This document shows positions 49,056 through 58,209 of a DNA stretch of 64,000 nucleotides, piece by piece. The stretch spans positions 11,991-75,990 of the forward strand of contig CAZKPB010000011.1 of NCBI GenBank assembly GCA_964554535.1. The letters are read 5' to 3'. The DNA comes from DMER64 sp964554535 (GTDB lineage Bacteria; Bacteroidota; Bacteroidia; Bacteroidales; UBA932). The first letter of the stretch is position 1, and every line of letters starts with the position of its first letter. A program made the translations under genes and the position numbers. Below the pieces are notes generated by a model. It made no database searches, was not told where the DNA came from, and saw nothing but the letters and a program-made list of their open reading frames with translations.

Positions 49056-49730
49056 ATGATAGAGGAAAACCTTCTTCGGATTAAAAATGAACTGCCATCA
49101 GGAGTTACCCTGGTGGCAGTTTCCAAATTCCAGCCGGTGGAATATCTGCTCCGGGCCTACCGTGCGGGGCAGCGCTGCTTTGGAGAAAATCGTCCGCAGG
49201 AGATGGCTCTGAAAATTCCGCAGATGGGCTCCGACGTCCAATGGCATTTCATTGGGCATCTTCAGACCAACAAGGTCAAACAGGTGGTGGGTGCCGCCTG
49301 CCTTATCCACTCCATTGACAGCGAACATTTGTTGCGGGCCGTAAGTGCCCGGGCGGCTGAATTGGGCATTACGCAGGACGTACTGTTGCAGATGCATATA
49401 GCGGCCGAGCAGACCAAGCAGGGCTTTTCGGCTGAAGAACTGTACGCCGTGGCCGCGCAACAGTGGCCCAACATTCGCCTGTGCGGACTTATGGGGATGG
49501 CCACCTTTACGGATGACACCGTTAGGGTAAGCCGGGAATTCCGCTCCCTGCGCTGTTTTTTTGACAAGTTGAAGACTCAATTGTTTTCGGACCGGGATTA
49601 TTTTGCCTGTTGTTCCATGGGTATGAGCGGAGATTATCGCATAGCCGTGGAAGAGGGAAGCACCATGGTTCGCATTGGCAGTGCTATATTTCCGCCACGC
49701 CCTCAAAGACAAGACGGGCCGGTCCGGTAA
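49056..49730 (+). CDS. yggS: YggS family pyridoxal phosphate homeostasis protein
   Basis: The 224-residue PLP protein has VAVSKFQPVEYLLRAYRAGQ with the PLP lysine near residue 25, FGENRPQEM, WHFIGHLQTNKVK and CSMGMSGDYRIAVEEGSTMV with the phosphate-binding end. The family (PLPBP) buffers free PLP and affects amino-acid pools. It has only the racemase-like barrel and no second domain. Its last 47 bp overlap dapF on the other strand. Confidence 0.94.
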   Translation: MIEENLLRIKNELPSGVTLVAVSKFQPVEYLLRAYRAGQRCFGENRPQEMALKIPQMGSDVQWHFIGHLQTNKVKQVVGAACLIHSIDSEHLLRAVSARAAELGITQDVLLQMHIAAEQTKQGFSAEELYAVAAQQWPNIRLCGLMGMATFTDDTVRVSREFRSLRCFFDKLKTQLFSDRDYFACCSMGMSGDYRIAVEEGSTMVRIGSAIFPPRPQRQDGPVR

Positions 49731-50475
49731 GCATCACTTGCCGGCAGATACTTCCTTCCACTGTATAATCCACGCTCAGACGTCCGCCCCGTGCCTTAAT
49801 GTCCCAATGGGTCCTGTCGCTTTTGGTGAACCGGCGTGCCGCAATGGCGGCGGCGGTTGAACCGGTCCCGCAGGCCCAGGTCTCGGCCTCAACCCCGCGT
49901 TCAAAGGTGCGGATGGAGAATTTTCCGTTCCCGGTAATCTGTACAAAATTTACATTGAGACCGTCCGGAGCAAAATCTTTATGGTGGCGCCAGAAATTTC
50001 CCTCGGCAAAGACATCGGTGGCGGAAAGGTCTTCCACAAACACTACCAGGTGCGGGGCTCCGGTATCTACAATATAACTGTTGGCAGCGTAATCCGTAAT
50101 TTGGTCCACCTCTTTAATCTGCAGTTCCACAGACCAGTCATTGGCGTAATGGGACAGTATCCGCGCCGTGTGGGGCCCGTCCGACGCCAGAAAGTGCAGG
50201 GAGGTTATGCCCAGACTGTCGGCAAAGGCAGCCAGACAGCGTCCTCCGTTGCCGCACATGCAGCTTTTTAGTCCGTCAGAGTTGTAGAAATCCATCACAA
50301 ATGAAAAGTCATCCCTCCCGGGGTTCAGCATAATGAGGCCGTCAGCCCCAATGCCAAAACGACGGTGACAGAGTTGACCTATCTGTAGGGCCGAAAGACG
50401 GGTGGAATTATTACGGTTGTCAATGAGAATGAAGTCGTTGCCGGCTCCGTGAAATTTTGAAAAGGAAAGATTCAT
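49684..50475 (-). CDS. dapF: Diaminopimelate epimerase
   Basis: The 263-residue protein has two similar halves, with the two catalytic cysteines in MCGNGGRCLAAF near residue 73 and WACGTGSTAAAI near 205. The N-terminus MNLSFSKFHGAGNDF is typical. It makes meso-diaminopimelate, used for peptidoglycan and by lysA, which is also in the window. The divergent protease gene begins 66 bp away. The 3' end overlaps yggS. Confidence 0.96.
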   Translation of the reverse strand: MNLSFSKFHGAGNDFILIDNRNNSTRLSALQIGQLCHRRFGIGADGLIMLNPGRDDFSFVMDFYNSDGLKSCMCGNGGRCLAAFADSLGITSLHFLASDGPHTARILSHYANDWSVELQIKEVDQITDYAANSYIVDTGAPHLVVFVEDLSATDVFAEGNFWRHHKDFAPDGLNVNFVQITGNGKFSIRTFERGVEAETWACGTGSTAAAIAARRFTKSDRTHWDIKARGGRLSVDYTVEGSICRQVMLTGPARLVFEGVAEI

Positions 50476-50541
50476 CTCTCTGGTATGAAATTTGATTTAA
50501 CTCCTGTGCATTATTTATTTACAAATTTAAGGAGATTATTT

Positions 50542-52002
50542 ATGAAGAAAAGAATTGGACTTATTATTTTGCTGACAGTCATTGTTAGTGCCGGCACAAC
50601 AATGGGTGTGAATTATTTATTCAGAGGTTCTTCAAGGAATACTTCCGTGTCTTCTACCCGTATGACGGACAATTCAGAGGCCGTCATACGTCAGGTCAAC
50701 CTGCCGGAAACGGCTTATCCGGACTTCACCTATGCTGCAGAAACGGGTGTTAAGTCTGTAGTGCACGTAAAAGTTACTATCCACGGGCAATCGCAGCAGG
50801 GCCCTCAGAGTTTGTATGACTTTTTCTTTGGATACGGTGGCGCTCCCAGTCAGCAACCGCGTGAACAAGTGGGTGCCGGTTCGGGGGTGATTATTTCCGA
50901 AGACGGCTATATCGTAACCAATAATCACGTAGTGGACGGAGCCGATGAAGTGCTTGTCACCCTGGACGACAACCGGGAATATTCGGGTACCGTAATAGGT
51001 GCCGACGCGGTGACCGACGTGGCCCTCATAAAAATTGACGCTCAGGGGTTACCGGCTATGAAGTTCGGCGATTCCGACGCCCTGCGTCTGGGACAGTGGG
51101 TGCTGGCCATTGGCAATCCCTACAACCTGCGTTCCACTATTACGGCGGGTATAGTCAGTGCCAAGGGACGCAGCCTGCCTTCCTATGATAATGAATTCAA
51201 GATAGAGGCCTTTATCCAGACGGATGCCGCGGTGAATCCCGGCAACTCGGGCGGGGCTCTTGTCAACGAAGCCGGAGAACTGGTAGGGATTAACACCGCC
51301 ATTGCCTCACGCACCGGTTCGTATACAGGTTATTCCTTTGCCGTTCCTTCCAGCATTGTACAGAAAGTCGTTAACGACATAAAGAAGTACGGTACCGTAC
51401 AACGTGCTATGCTGGGTATCACTATGCAGGAAATTTCCGGCGAACTGGCTAAGGAGAAAAACCTGGAAACAGGCAAGGGTGTCTATGTATACGAAGTCGT
51501 TGAAGACGGTGCGGCAGTGAAAGCCGGAGTCAAATCGGGCGATGTGCTTACCCGGATTAACGGAACGGCCGTGAATTCTTCTACCTCGGTACAGGAAATG
51601 ATTAGCCGTTTCAGTCCCGGTTCCAAAGTGCAACTGACCTTGCTGCGTGGTGGAAAGGAAGTGAATGTGGAAGCCACTTTGCAGAGTCAGTCCGGCAGTA
51701 CGGAAATCATTACCGGTTCAAACGGCGATGTGTCCAATTTTTTGGGAGCCCAGTTGCGTCCCCTAAGCAGGGAACTGAAAGCCAAATTACGTTTGCGTTC
51801 AGGCGTGGAAGTCATTGCCGTAAACGAGGGCAAACTCAAGGATGCAGGAATCAAGAAAGGCTTCATCATTACCCATATCAACCAGAAGACGGTCACCTCC
51901 GTACAGGATATAGCCCAGTATGTACAAAACAGCCAGCGTGGGGTACTGATTGAAGGAAAATATCCGGACGGTTCCACTTATTATTATGCTTTAGGCAATT
52001 AA
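50542..52002 (+). CDS. degP: DegP/HtrA-like periplasmic serine protease (Do family)
   Basis: The 486-residue protein has an N-terminal signal anchor (KRIGLIILLTVIVSAG) and a chymotrypsin-like domain. The triad is His129 (TNNHVVDGA), Asp159 (AVTDVALIKI) and Ser236 (NPGNSGGALV). Two PDZ domains follow at about 290-385 and 400-480. It degrades or refolds misfolded envelope proteins. The ATG at 50542 is preceded by AAGGAG 8 bp upstream, one of the few clear Shine-Dalgarno sequences here, and beats the earlier ATG at 50485. A terminator follows the stop. Confidence 0.93.
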   Translation: MKKRIGLIILLTVIVSAGTTMGVNYLFRGSSRNTSVSSTRMTDNSEAVIRQVNLPETAYPDFTYAAETGVKSVVHVKVTIHGQSQQGPQSLYDFFFGYGGAPSQQPREQVGAGSGVIISEDGYIVTNNHVVDGADEVLVTLDDNREYSGTVIGADAVTDVALIKIDAQGLPAMKFGDSDALRLGQWVLAIGNPYNLRSTITAGIVSAKGRSLPSYDNEFKIEAFIQTDAAVNPGNSGGALVNEAGELVGINTAIASRTGSYTGYSFAVPSSIVQKVVNDIKKYGTVQRAMLGITMQEISGELAKEKNLETGKGVYVYEVVEDGAAVKAGVKSGDVLTRINGTAVNSSTSVQEMISRFSPGSKVQLTLLRGGKEVNVEATLQSQSGSTEIITGSNGDVSNFLGAQLRPLSRELKAKLRLRSGVEVIAVNEGKLKDAGIKKGFIITHINQKTVTSVQDIAQYVQNSQRGVLIEGKYPDGSTYYYALGN

Positions 52003-52031
52003 TCAGGGTTTTTTACAAATCCGATGAAACA

Positions 52032-52069
52032 AAAACTGCCCTTTTACGTATAAAAGGGCAGTTTTATTT
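52032..52069 (+). terminator. Intrinsic terminator after the degP-like gene
   Basis: A perfect 15-bp stem (52032-52046 with 52051-52065) and a 4-base loop end in TTTT and then ATTT. It separates degP from the sigma factor gene. Confidence 0.93.
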
Positions 52070-52094
52070 ACGCACCACTCTTTACGCTTTTTTA

Positions 52095-52955
52095 ATGAGA
52101 CAATTAAAAATTACAAAATCTATAACCAACAGGGAAAGTGCCTCGTTGGACAAATACCTGCAGGAAATCGGTCGAGAAAGTCTTATTTCTGTGGAGGAAG
52201 AAGTTGAACTGGCCCAGCGCATCCGCAAAGGGGATCAGGACGCTTTGGAAAAATTGACCCGGGCCAACCTGCGCTTTGTGGTATCTGTAGCCAAACAGTA
52301 CCAGAACCAGGGACTCAGTCTGCCTGACCTTATCAATGAAGGCAATCTGGGGCTTATTAAGGCGGCAGAAAAATTTGACGAGACCAGAGGTTTCAAGTTT
52401 ATTTCTTATGCCGTATGGTGGATTCGCCAGTCCATTCTGCAAGCATTGGCAGAACAGAGCCGTATTGTCCGTCTTCCGTTGAACCAGGTTGGATCACTCA
52501 ATAAGATTAACAGGGCTCTATCTAAATTTGAACAGGAAAACGAAAGGGTTCCGTCACCGGAAGAACTGGCCGATATTCTGGACATTCCGTGTGATAAAAT
52601 ATCTGATACACTGCGTGTTTCCGGCCGTCACGTGTCGGTGGACGCTCCTTTTATTGACGGTGAGGACAACAGCCTGCTGGACGTGCTGGTGAACAATGAT
52701 TCCCCCAATGCGGACCGCGGCCTGGTAAACGAAAGCCTTAACAAGGAAATTGAAAGGGCATTGTCCACGTTATCCAAAAGGGAACGTGACATTGTAAAAT
52801 ATTTTTTTGGAATTGGTACGCAGGAAATGACGCTGGAAGAAATAGGCGAGGAATTTGGTCTTACCCGTGAAAGGGTGCGCCAGATAAAAGAAAAAGCCAT
52901 CCGGCGTTTGCGTCACAGCGCCCGTAGCAAACTGTTAAAATCCTACCTGGGCTGA
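52095..52955 (+). CDS. rpoD: Primary sigma factor (RpoD/SigA, Bacteroidota type)
   Basis: The 286-residue sigma-70 protein lacks region 1.1, as Bacteroidota primary sigmas do. Region 1.2 begins near residue 17 (SLDKYLQEIGRESLISVEEE) and region 2 spans about 55-125 (RFVVSVAKQYQNQGLSLPDL, FISYAVWWIRQSI). Region 3 and region 4 follow, with the helix-turn-helix MTLEEIGEEFGLTRERVRQI near 242-261. This type recognises the TAnnTTTG boxes noted throughout the window. The gene begins 26 bp after the degP terminator. Its stop overlaps the next ATG by one base. Confidence 0.95.
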   Translation: MRQLKITKSITNRESASLDKYLQEIGRESLISVEEEVELAQRIRKGDQDALEKLTRANLRFVVSVAKQYQNQGLSLPDLINEGNLGLIKAAEKFDETRGFKFISYAVWWIRQSILQALAEQSRIVRLPLNQVGSLNKINRALSKFEQENERVPSPEELADILDIPCDKISDTLRVSGRHVSVDAPFIDGEDNSLLDVLVNNDSPNADRGLVNESLNKEIERALSTLSKRERDIVKYFFGIGTQEMTLEEIGEEFGLTRERVRQIKEKAIRRLRHSARSKLLKSYLG

Positions 52956-54295
52956 TGTGGGAGGCTCTTGGAGCTGCGCTGCATTCGTTCAGCGCCTGGC
53001 TGAACTTTCCTTTGTTTATTGTACTGATAGGCGGAGGAATGTTTTTTTTGGTGTATTCCCGTTTTATACCGTTCCGTTATTATGGCAGCGCCATTAAGGC
53101 GTTGCGCGTGAAGGATACCGGGGCTTCCGGGCAGATCAGCTCGTTTCAGGCACTTTCCAGCGCCATTGCGGCTACGGTCGGCCTCGGCAATATTTCCGGA
53201 GTGGCGGTGGCGTTGACGTTGGGTGGTCCCGGAGCGGTTTTCTGGATGTGGGTGAGCGCCTGTGTGGGAATGGCCACAAAGTTCTTTGAAGGGACATTGG
53301 CCATTATGTACAAAGGAAAAGACTCGGCCGGTGAAATGCAGGGGGGAACTATGTATATGATTACGCAGGGGCTGGGACGCAAGTGGAAACCGCTGGCGGT
53401 TTGTTTTTGCGTGTTCGGCATGATTGGCACGTTCTGTCTTATGCAGGCCAACCAGTTGACCGAGGCTTTGCAGACGGTGGTGTTTACGCCCATGGGTATT
53501 GCCAATTCCACCGGTTTGCGGGCGGTAGTGGGGTTGGTGATAGCCGGACTGGTTTCCATTGTGGTGCTGGGGGGCATCAAGCGCATTGGCGCGGTGGCCT
53601 GCCGGATGGTGCCGTTTATGGTGGCTTTTTATTTTTTAATTGTACTTTATATCATATTGACCAATCTTCCGGTAGTGCCGCAGGTATTTGCTTCCATCTT
53701 TAATGGGGCGTTTGACTGGAAGGCGGGAACGGGGGGAATAGCCGGCTCGGTAATGGTGATAGGGGCGCGCAGGGCGGCTTTTGTGAACGAGGCGGGAGTG
53801 GGAACGGCATCTATGATGCACGGGGCTTCCAAAAACAGCGAGCCGGTGCGTGAAGGGCTCATAGCCATGATCGCCCCGTCCATTGACTCGGGACTTGTGT
53901 GTACGCTCACCGCGCTGGCCGTGCTCGTCAATGCGCAGTACAATGTGTCGGACGTACAGGGTATCCAGATGGTGATGGCTTCTTTTGAGCGTTCCATACC
54001 CGGGCTGGGAAACTATCTGTTGTTGGCGGTGGCCTTTACTTTTGCGTTTTCCACCATGTTTTCCTACTCATATTACGGTACCAAATGCGTGAATTTCCTT
54101 TTTGGAGCCGATAAGGCTCATTATTATAATTACTTATTTCTTGCTACTTTGGTGCTTGGAGCGGTTATCCCGCTGACGGCCGTGGTGGATATAGTGGATG
54201 TGGCGTATGCCTTTATGGCGTTCTGCACGGTATTCACAATGATCCGCCTGTCTCCCGAAGTAAGGCGGGCTATTAATAAATATTTCAGCAAATGA
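52955..54295 (+). CDS. Na+:alanine symporter (AGCS family)
   Basis: The 446-residue membrane protein has about ten helices. Family motifs are visible in ISSFQALSSAIAATVGLGNISG near residues 60-80, GPGAVFWMWVSACVGMATKF, and RAAFVNEAGVGTASMMHGA near 272-290. It imports alanine or glycine with Na+. The start codon overlaps the sigma factor stop and the end overlaps argS by 4 bp, making a coupled three-gene unit. It could draw on the Na+ gradient made by the decarboxylase and ATPase cluster. Confidence 0.93.
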   Translation: MWEALGAALHSFSAWLNFPLFIVLIGGGMFFLVYSRFIPFRYYGSAIKALRVKDTGASGQISSFQALSSAIAATVGLGNISGVAVALTLGGPGAVFWMWVSACVGMATKFFEGTLAIMYKGKDSAGEMQGGTMYMITQGLGRKWKPLAVCFCVFGMIGTFCLMQANQLTEALQTVVFTPMGIANSTGLRAVVGLVIAGLVSIVVLGGIKRIGAVACRMVPFMVAFYFLIVLYIILTNLPVVPQVFASIFNGAFDWKAGTGGIAGSVMVIGARRAAFVNEAGVGTASMMHGASKNSEPVREGLIAMIAPSIDSGLVCTLTALAVLVNAQYNVSDVQGIQMVMASFERSIPGLGNYLLLAVAFTFAFSTMFSYSYYGTKCVNFLFGADKAHYYNYLFLATLVLGAVIPLTAVVDIVDVAYAFMAFCTVFTMIRLSPEVRRAINKYFSK

Positions 54296-56070
54296 CAGCA
54301 GAACAAATTGTTACCCAGGCATTGGCGCAAGCGGTGGAAGCTTTGTACGGCGTAGAACCGGCGCAGGCCCAGATTCAGATACAGGCAACTCGCAAGGAAT
54401 TTGACGGAGACCTTACGGCCGTAATGTTCCCCTTGCTTAAAATCAGCCGGAAATCACCGGAGCAGACAGGTGAACAGGTGGGGGCCAAAATTGTGGAACT
54501 GGAACCTCGTGTGGCGGCCTACAATGTCATCAAAGGCTTTTTAAACCTGCAGCTGTCCGGTGATTTCTGGAAAGACGCCCTTGATGGCATTGACAAGAAC
54601 CCGTCGTATGGATGTGCGCCAAAGTCGGGCAAAACCTATATGATTGAATTCTCGTCACCCAATACCAACAAGCCCTTGCACCTGGGTCACGTACGCAACA
54701 ATTTGTTGGGCGAGTCTGTGGCGCGCCTCATGGAGGCCAACGGCCACCGCGTGATACGCGTAAACCTGGTGAATGACCGCGGGGTGCATATCTGCAAATC
54801 CATGCTGGCTTGGCAAATGTTTGGCAACGGACAAACCCCGGCTTCTACCGGCATCAAGGGTGACCATCTGGTAGGCGACTATTACGTGCGCTTTGACAAG
54901 GAATACAAGGCGCAGATAAAGGAAATGACGGCATGCGGGGTGGATGAGGAAACGGCGGCCAAAGAGGCTCCTGTATTGAAACAGGCTCAGGAGATGCTGC
55001 TCAAATGGGAACAGGGAGACCCCAAGGTGCTGGAATTGTGGCGCACCATGAACGGCTGGGTATATGAAGGGTTTGACCAGACCTACCGCCGGATGGGTGT
55101 GTCTTTTGACAAGGTATATTATGAATCCCAGACCTATCTTCTGGGAAAGGAACTGGTACAGGAAGGTCTTGACAAGGGCGTGTTTTTCCGCAAGGAAGAC
55201 GGTTCGGTGTGGTGCGACCTTACCGCCGACGGTCTGGATCAGAAACTGTTGCTGCGCAGCGACGGTACGTCGGTATATATGACTCAGGATTTGGGTACGG
55301 CCACCCGCCGTCACAGCGAATACGGCTTTGACAAAATGATCTATGTGGTGGGCAATGAACAGAATTATCATTTTCAGGTTTTGACCCTCATACTGAAAAA
55401 ACTGGGGATGGAGTGGGCTGACCGCATTTACCATTTGTCATACGGAATGGTGGAACTGCCCGAGGGCAAGATGAAATCGCGCGAAGGCACGGTGGTGGAT
55501 GCCGACGATCTGATGGATGCCATGGTGGAAACCGCCCGTGAAACGTCTATGGAACTGGGTAAACTGGAAGATATGTCCTCCGCCGAGCAACAGGAGTTGT
55601 TCAATATGCTGGGAATGGGTGCCCTGAAATATTTTATATTGAAAGTGGACCCCAAGAAAACAATGCTCTTTGACCCCAAGGAATCCATTGACTTCAACGG
55701 GAATACGGGGCCGTTTGTCCAGTACACCTATGCCCGCATATCGTCTCTGTTGCGCAAGGCCGGAGAGGCCGGCTACGCACTGAAGCTTACCGGGGCTTCT
55801 CTTTTGGACAAGGAAATTCGTCTGGTCAAATTGATGTGTACTTTTCCGCAAGTAGTGGCCGGCGCCGGCAACGATTGTTCTCCGGCACAAATTGCAAATT
55901 ATGCGTTTGAACTGGCTAAGGAATTCAACCAGTATTATCACGAGGTGTCGGTTTTACATGAAGAAAACGAGGATGTTAGATCGCAACGTCTTGTTTTGGT
56001 CGCGCAAGTGGCAAAACTGCTTTATCGGGCAATGAACATTTTGGGGATAGAATTACCGGCCCGTATGTGA
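54292..56070 (+). CDS. argS: Arginyl-tRNA synthetase
   Basis: The 592-residue class-I synthetase has an N-terminal additional domain of about 110 residues. The HIGH motif variant is PNTNKPLHLGHVRNN near residues 120-134, with KMKSREGTVVD near 393 at the KMSKS position. The anticodon-binding C-terminal domain ends in LPARM, as the family does. The ATG at 54292 overlaps the upstream stop (ATGA). Confidence 0.96.
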   Translation: MTAEQIVTQALAQAVEALYGVEPAQAQIQIQATRKEFDGDLTAVMFPLLKISRKSPEQTGEQVGAKIVELEPRVAAYNVIKGFLNLQLSGDFWKDALDGIDKNPSYGCAPKSGKTYMIEFSSPNTNKPLHLGHVRNNLLGESVARLMEANGHRVIRVNLVNDRGVHICKSMLAWQMFGNGQTPASTGIKGDHLVGDYYVRFDKEYKAQIKEMTACGVDEETAAKEAPVLKQAQEMLLKWEQGDPKVLELWRTMNGWVYEGFDQTYRRMGVSFDKVYYESQTYLLGKELVQEGLDKGVFFRKEDGSVWCDLTADGLDQKLLLRSDGTSVYMTQDLGTATRRHSEYGFDKMIYVVGNEQNYHFQVLTLILKKLGMEWADRIYHLSYGMVELPEGKMKSREGTVVDADDLMDAMVETARETSMELGKLEDMSSAEQQELFNMLGMGALKYFILKVDPKKTMLFDPKESIDFNGNTGPFVQYTYARISSLLRKAGEAGYALKLTGASLLDKEIRLVKLMCTFPQVVAGAGNDCSPAQIANYAFELAKEFNQYYHEVSVLHEENEDVRSQRLVLVAQVAKLLYRAMNILGIELPARM

Positions 56071-56129
56071 TTTGGAATTGAAAAAAATTGTATACTTGCA
56101 CCATCAATTCAGTGTTTGAAGATCTAACA

Positions 56130-56477
56130 ATGACAACAAAAAAGAGAGCTGTAATTAGTTACGCAAATATGTCCGATGAATTGCTGGACATTTGGAAAGA
56201 AAGATTTCCCCGTGGTTATGCGGACTATATGGATGAAATAATGAAGATTGACAAGGCCGACGGATCCTTTTTCTATGCGGTCCCGTTTGAAGTGCCTGAC
56301 GCAATCTATCTGGTAAAAGTGGATGTCAGAATAGAAGAATACGACGAGGTAGAAAAGGATATTTTTGGCAGCGGAGAAGACGATTCCGACGACGAAACCC
56401 CTGCAGCGGACGAATTCCCCGAGACCGACGATGCAAATTTTGTTGATGCCGAGGAAGAAGAACCTGAAGACGATTAG
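56130..56477 (+). CDS. Conserved acidic hypothetical protein
   Basis: The 115-residue protein has a folded part of about 75 residues (KKRAVISYANMSDELLDIW, RFPRGYADYMDEIMKI) followed by a highly acidic tail (residues about 76-115, largely Asp and Glu). There is no signal peptide. It has the character of a nucleic-acid-mimicking or chaperone-like small protein, but I recognise no family. A weak promoter-like TAtaCTTG lies at 56091-56098. Its 3' end overlaps the ClC gene by 32 bp in another frame. Confidence 0.7.
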   Translation: MTTKKRAVISYANMSDELLDIWKERFPRGYADYMDEIMKIDKADGSFFYAVPFEVPDAIYLVKVDVRIEEYDEVEKDIFGSGEDDSDDETPAADEFPETDDANFVDAEEEEPEDD

Positions 56478-58209
56478 CAGTCACTTGCCCGAGCGGGGGC
56501 TTCTGCTCCTGCTGGCTTTAGTGACCGGGCTTCTCAGCGGCTTTGCCGCTGTTTTGCTGAAGACCTGTATTTCCTATATCAAAGACTTTGTGACTACGCA
56601 ATGTTCCCCCAAGGGGGAAACGCTTGCGTATTTTTTGCTGCCCGGACTGGGAATGCTTCTGGCCCTGCTGTTTGTGCGCTATGCGGTGAAAGACAACATT
56701 TCTCACGGTGTGACGCGAGTATTGCAGGCCATATCGCGTAACAAGTCCCAGATCAGACCGCACAATTGTTTTTCATCGGTTCTGGCCAGCGCGCTTACTA
56801 TAGGGTTTGGCGGGTCGGTCGGTGCAGAAGCTCCCATTGTCTATACCGGGGCGGCCATAGGTTCCAACGTGGGCCGCAAACTGGGACTGGACTACCGCTC
56901 GGTGACCCTGCTGGTATGTTGCGGGGTTGCAGCGGGGATAGCAGGTATATTCAAGGCGCCTCTGGCCGGGGTATTGTTCTGTCTGGAAATCCTGCTGTTC
57001 AATCTTACCATGTCTTCCATCATACCGTTGTTGGTATCTACCATCACGGCAACGGTAGTGGCCTCTTTGTTTACCGGAACTCAGGTTAGCTTTGCCAGCA
57101 CCCCCGATGCCTTTGTCTATGCCAACCTGCCCTATTATCTGGTGCTGGGAGTGGTCTGCGGCTTTATAAGTCTGTATTTCACCCGTTCCACGCTATATCT
57201 GGAGGGCGTCATTAAAAGCATTCGCAACGTATATACTCGCTGGGCCTTGTCGGCCGTCAGTCTGGGGCTGTTGATAGTCCTGCTGCCCCCGTTGTACGGA
57301 GAAGGCTACGGATCGCTCACCGCCCTGCTTAACAATGATGTGGAAGGAGCCGTGGGCGGTATGCTCTATGAGGGACTCAGCCGCAATCCCTGGTACATTC
57401 CGCTGTTTTTTATTGCCGTTATGCTGCTTAAAGTGTTTTCCATGTCGCTAACCAATGCGGGAGGCGGAGTGGGAGGCACTTTTGGCCCCACGTTGTTTAT
57501 GGGCGGCGTGCTGGGTTTTGTGTTGGCCCGAGTAATTAACCTGAGCGGTTTTCACGTTCTGCCCGAGGCGAATTTTGCTCTGGTGGGTATGGCCGGGCTG
57601 ATGGCCGGCGTAATGCAGGCTCCAATGACGGCCATATTCCTCATTGCGGAAATCACCGGAGGTTACGGCCTGTTGGTGCCCCTGATAGTCACCTCTGTTT
57701 GTTCTTACGTGACCATCCGCAATTTTGAGCCCTATTCCATTTATACCAAACGACTGGCCCGTTCGGGAGATTTACTCACCCACAACAGTGACCAGGCGGT
57801 GCTCACCTTGTTGAAAACATCTGAAGTTATAGAAACTGACTTTGTCACCGTAGCTCCGCACGACACCCTGGATACGCTGGTGCGCGCCGTGGAGGCCTGT
57901 CAGCGTAATGTCTTTCCGGTAGTGGATGCCGAAGGAAACCTGCAGGGTATTGTCACGCTGGACAGCATACGGGGCATAATGTTTCAGACGGAAAGATACC
58001 GTACCACCTACGTGTACGAATTGATGCTGCGCGTTCCGGATTACGTATTCCTGGAAGAACGAATGGATAGCGTGATGCAGAAATTTGAAGCAACCGGTGC
58101 CTGGAATCTTCCGGTATTGGATGACCGCTACAAGTACGTGGGGTTTGTGTCAAAATCCCGCATTTTCTCGGCTTACAGAGAACAATTATCCCAAGTTTCC
58201 CATGAATAA
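56446..58209 (+). CDS. ClC-family chloride channel/antiporter with C-terminal CBS pair
   Basis: The 587-residue protein has about ten membrane helices up to residue 430 and two CBS domains at about 460-585. ClC motifs are visible: GFGGSVGAEAPIV, where the Glu corresponds to the gating glutamate of GREGP, and GGVGGTFGPTLFMGG (GxFxP). The gating Glu supports anion/proton exchange or gated flow. CBS pairs bind adenine nucleotides and regulate gating. ATGs at 56431 and 56446 are both possible. The second starts the basic segment PRKKNLKTISSH before the first helix. It overlaps the acidic protein gene and ends 8 bp into tex. Confidence 0.9.
   Translation: MPRKKNLKTISSHLPERGLLLLLALVTGLLSGFAAVLLKTCISYIKDFVTTQCSPKGETLAYFLLPGLGMLLALLFVRYAVKDNISHGVTRVLQAISRNKSQIRPHNCFSSVLASALTIGFGGSVGAEAPIVYTGAAIGSNVGRKLGLDYRSVTLLVCCGVAAGIAGIFKAPLAGVLFCLEILLFNLTMSSIIPLLVSTITATVVASLFTGTQVSFASTPDAFVYANLPYYLVLGVVCGFISLYFTRSTLYLEGVIKSIRNVYTRWALSAVSLGLLIVLLPPLYGEGYGSLTALLNNDVEGAVGGMLYEGLSRNPWYIPLFFIAVMLLKVFSMSLTNAGGGVGGTFGPTLFMGGVLGFVLARVINLSGFHVLPEANFALVGMAGLMAGVMQAPMTAIFLIAEITGGYGLLVPLIVTSVCSYVTIRNFEPYSIYTKRLARSGDLLTHNSDQAVLTLLKTSEVIETDFVTVAPHDTLDTLVRAVEACQRNVFPVVDAEGNLQGIVTLDSIRGIMFQTERYRTTYVYELMLRVPDYVFLEERMDSVMQKFEATGAWNLPVLDDRYKYVGFVSKSRIFSAYREQLSQVSHE

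Noticed and set aside
50485..50541. Earlier ATG for the degP-like gene
   Set aside because: It would place 19 charged and mixed residues before the signal anchor, while the ATG at 50542 has an AAGGAG at correct distance and gives a normal signal sequence.
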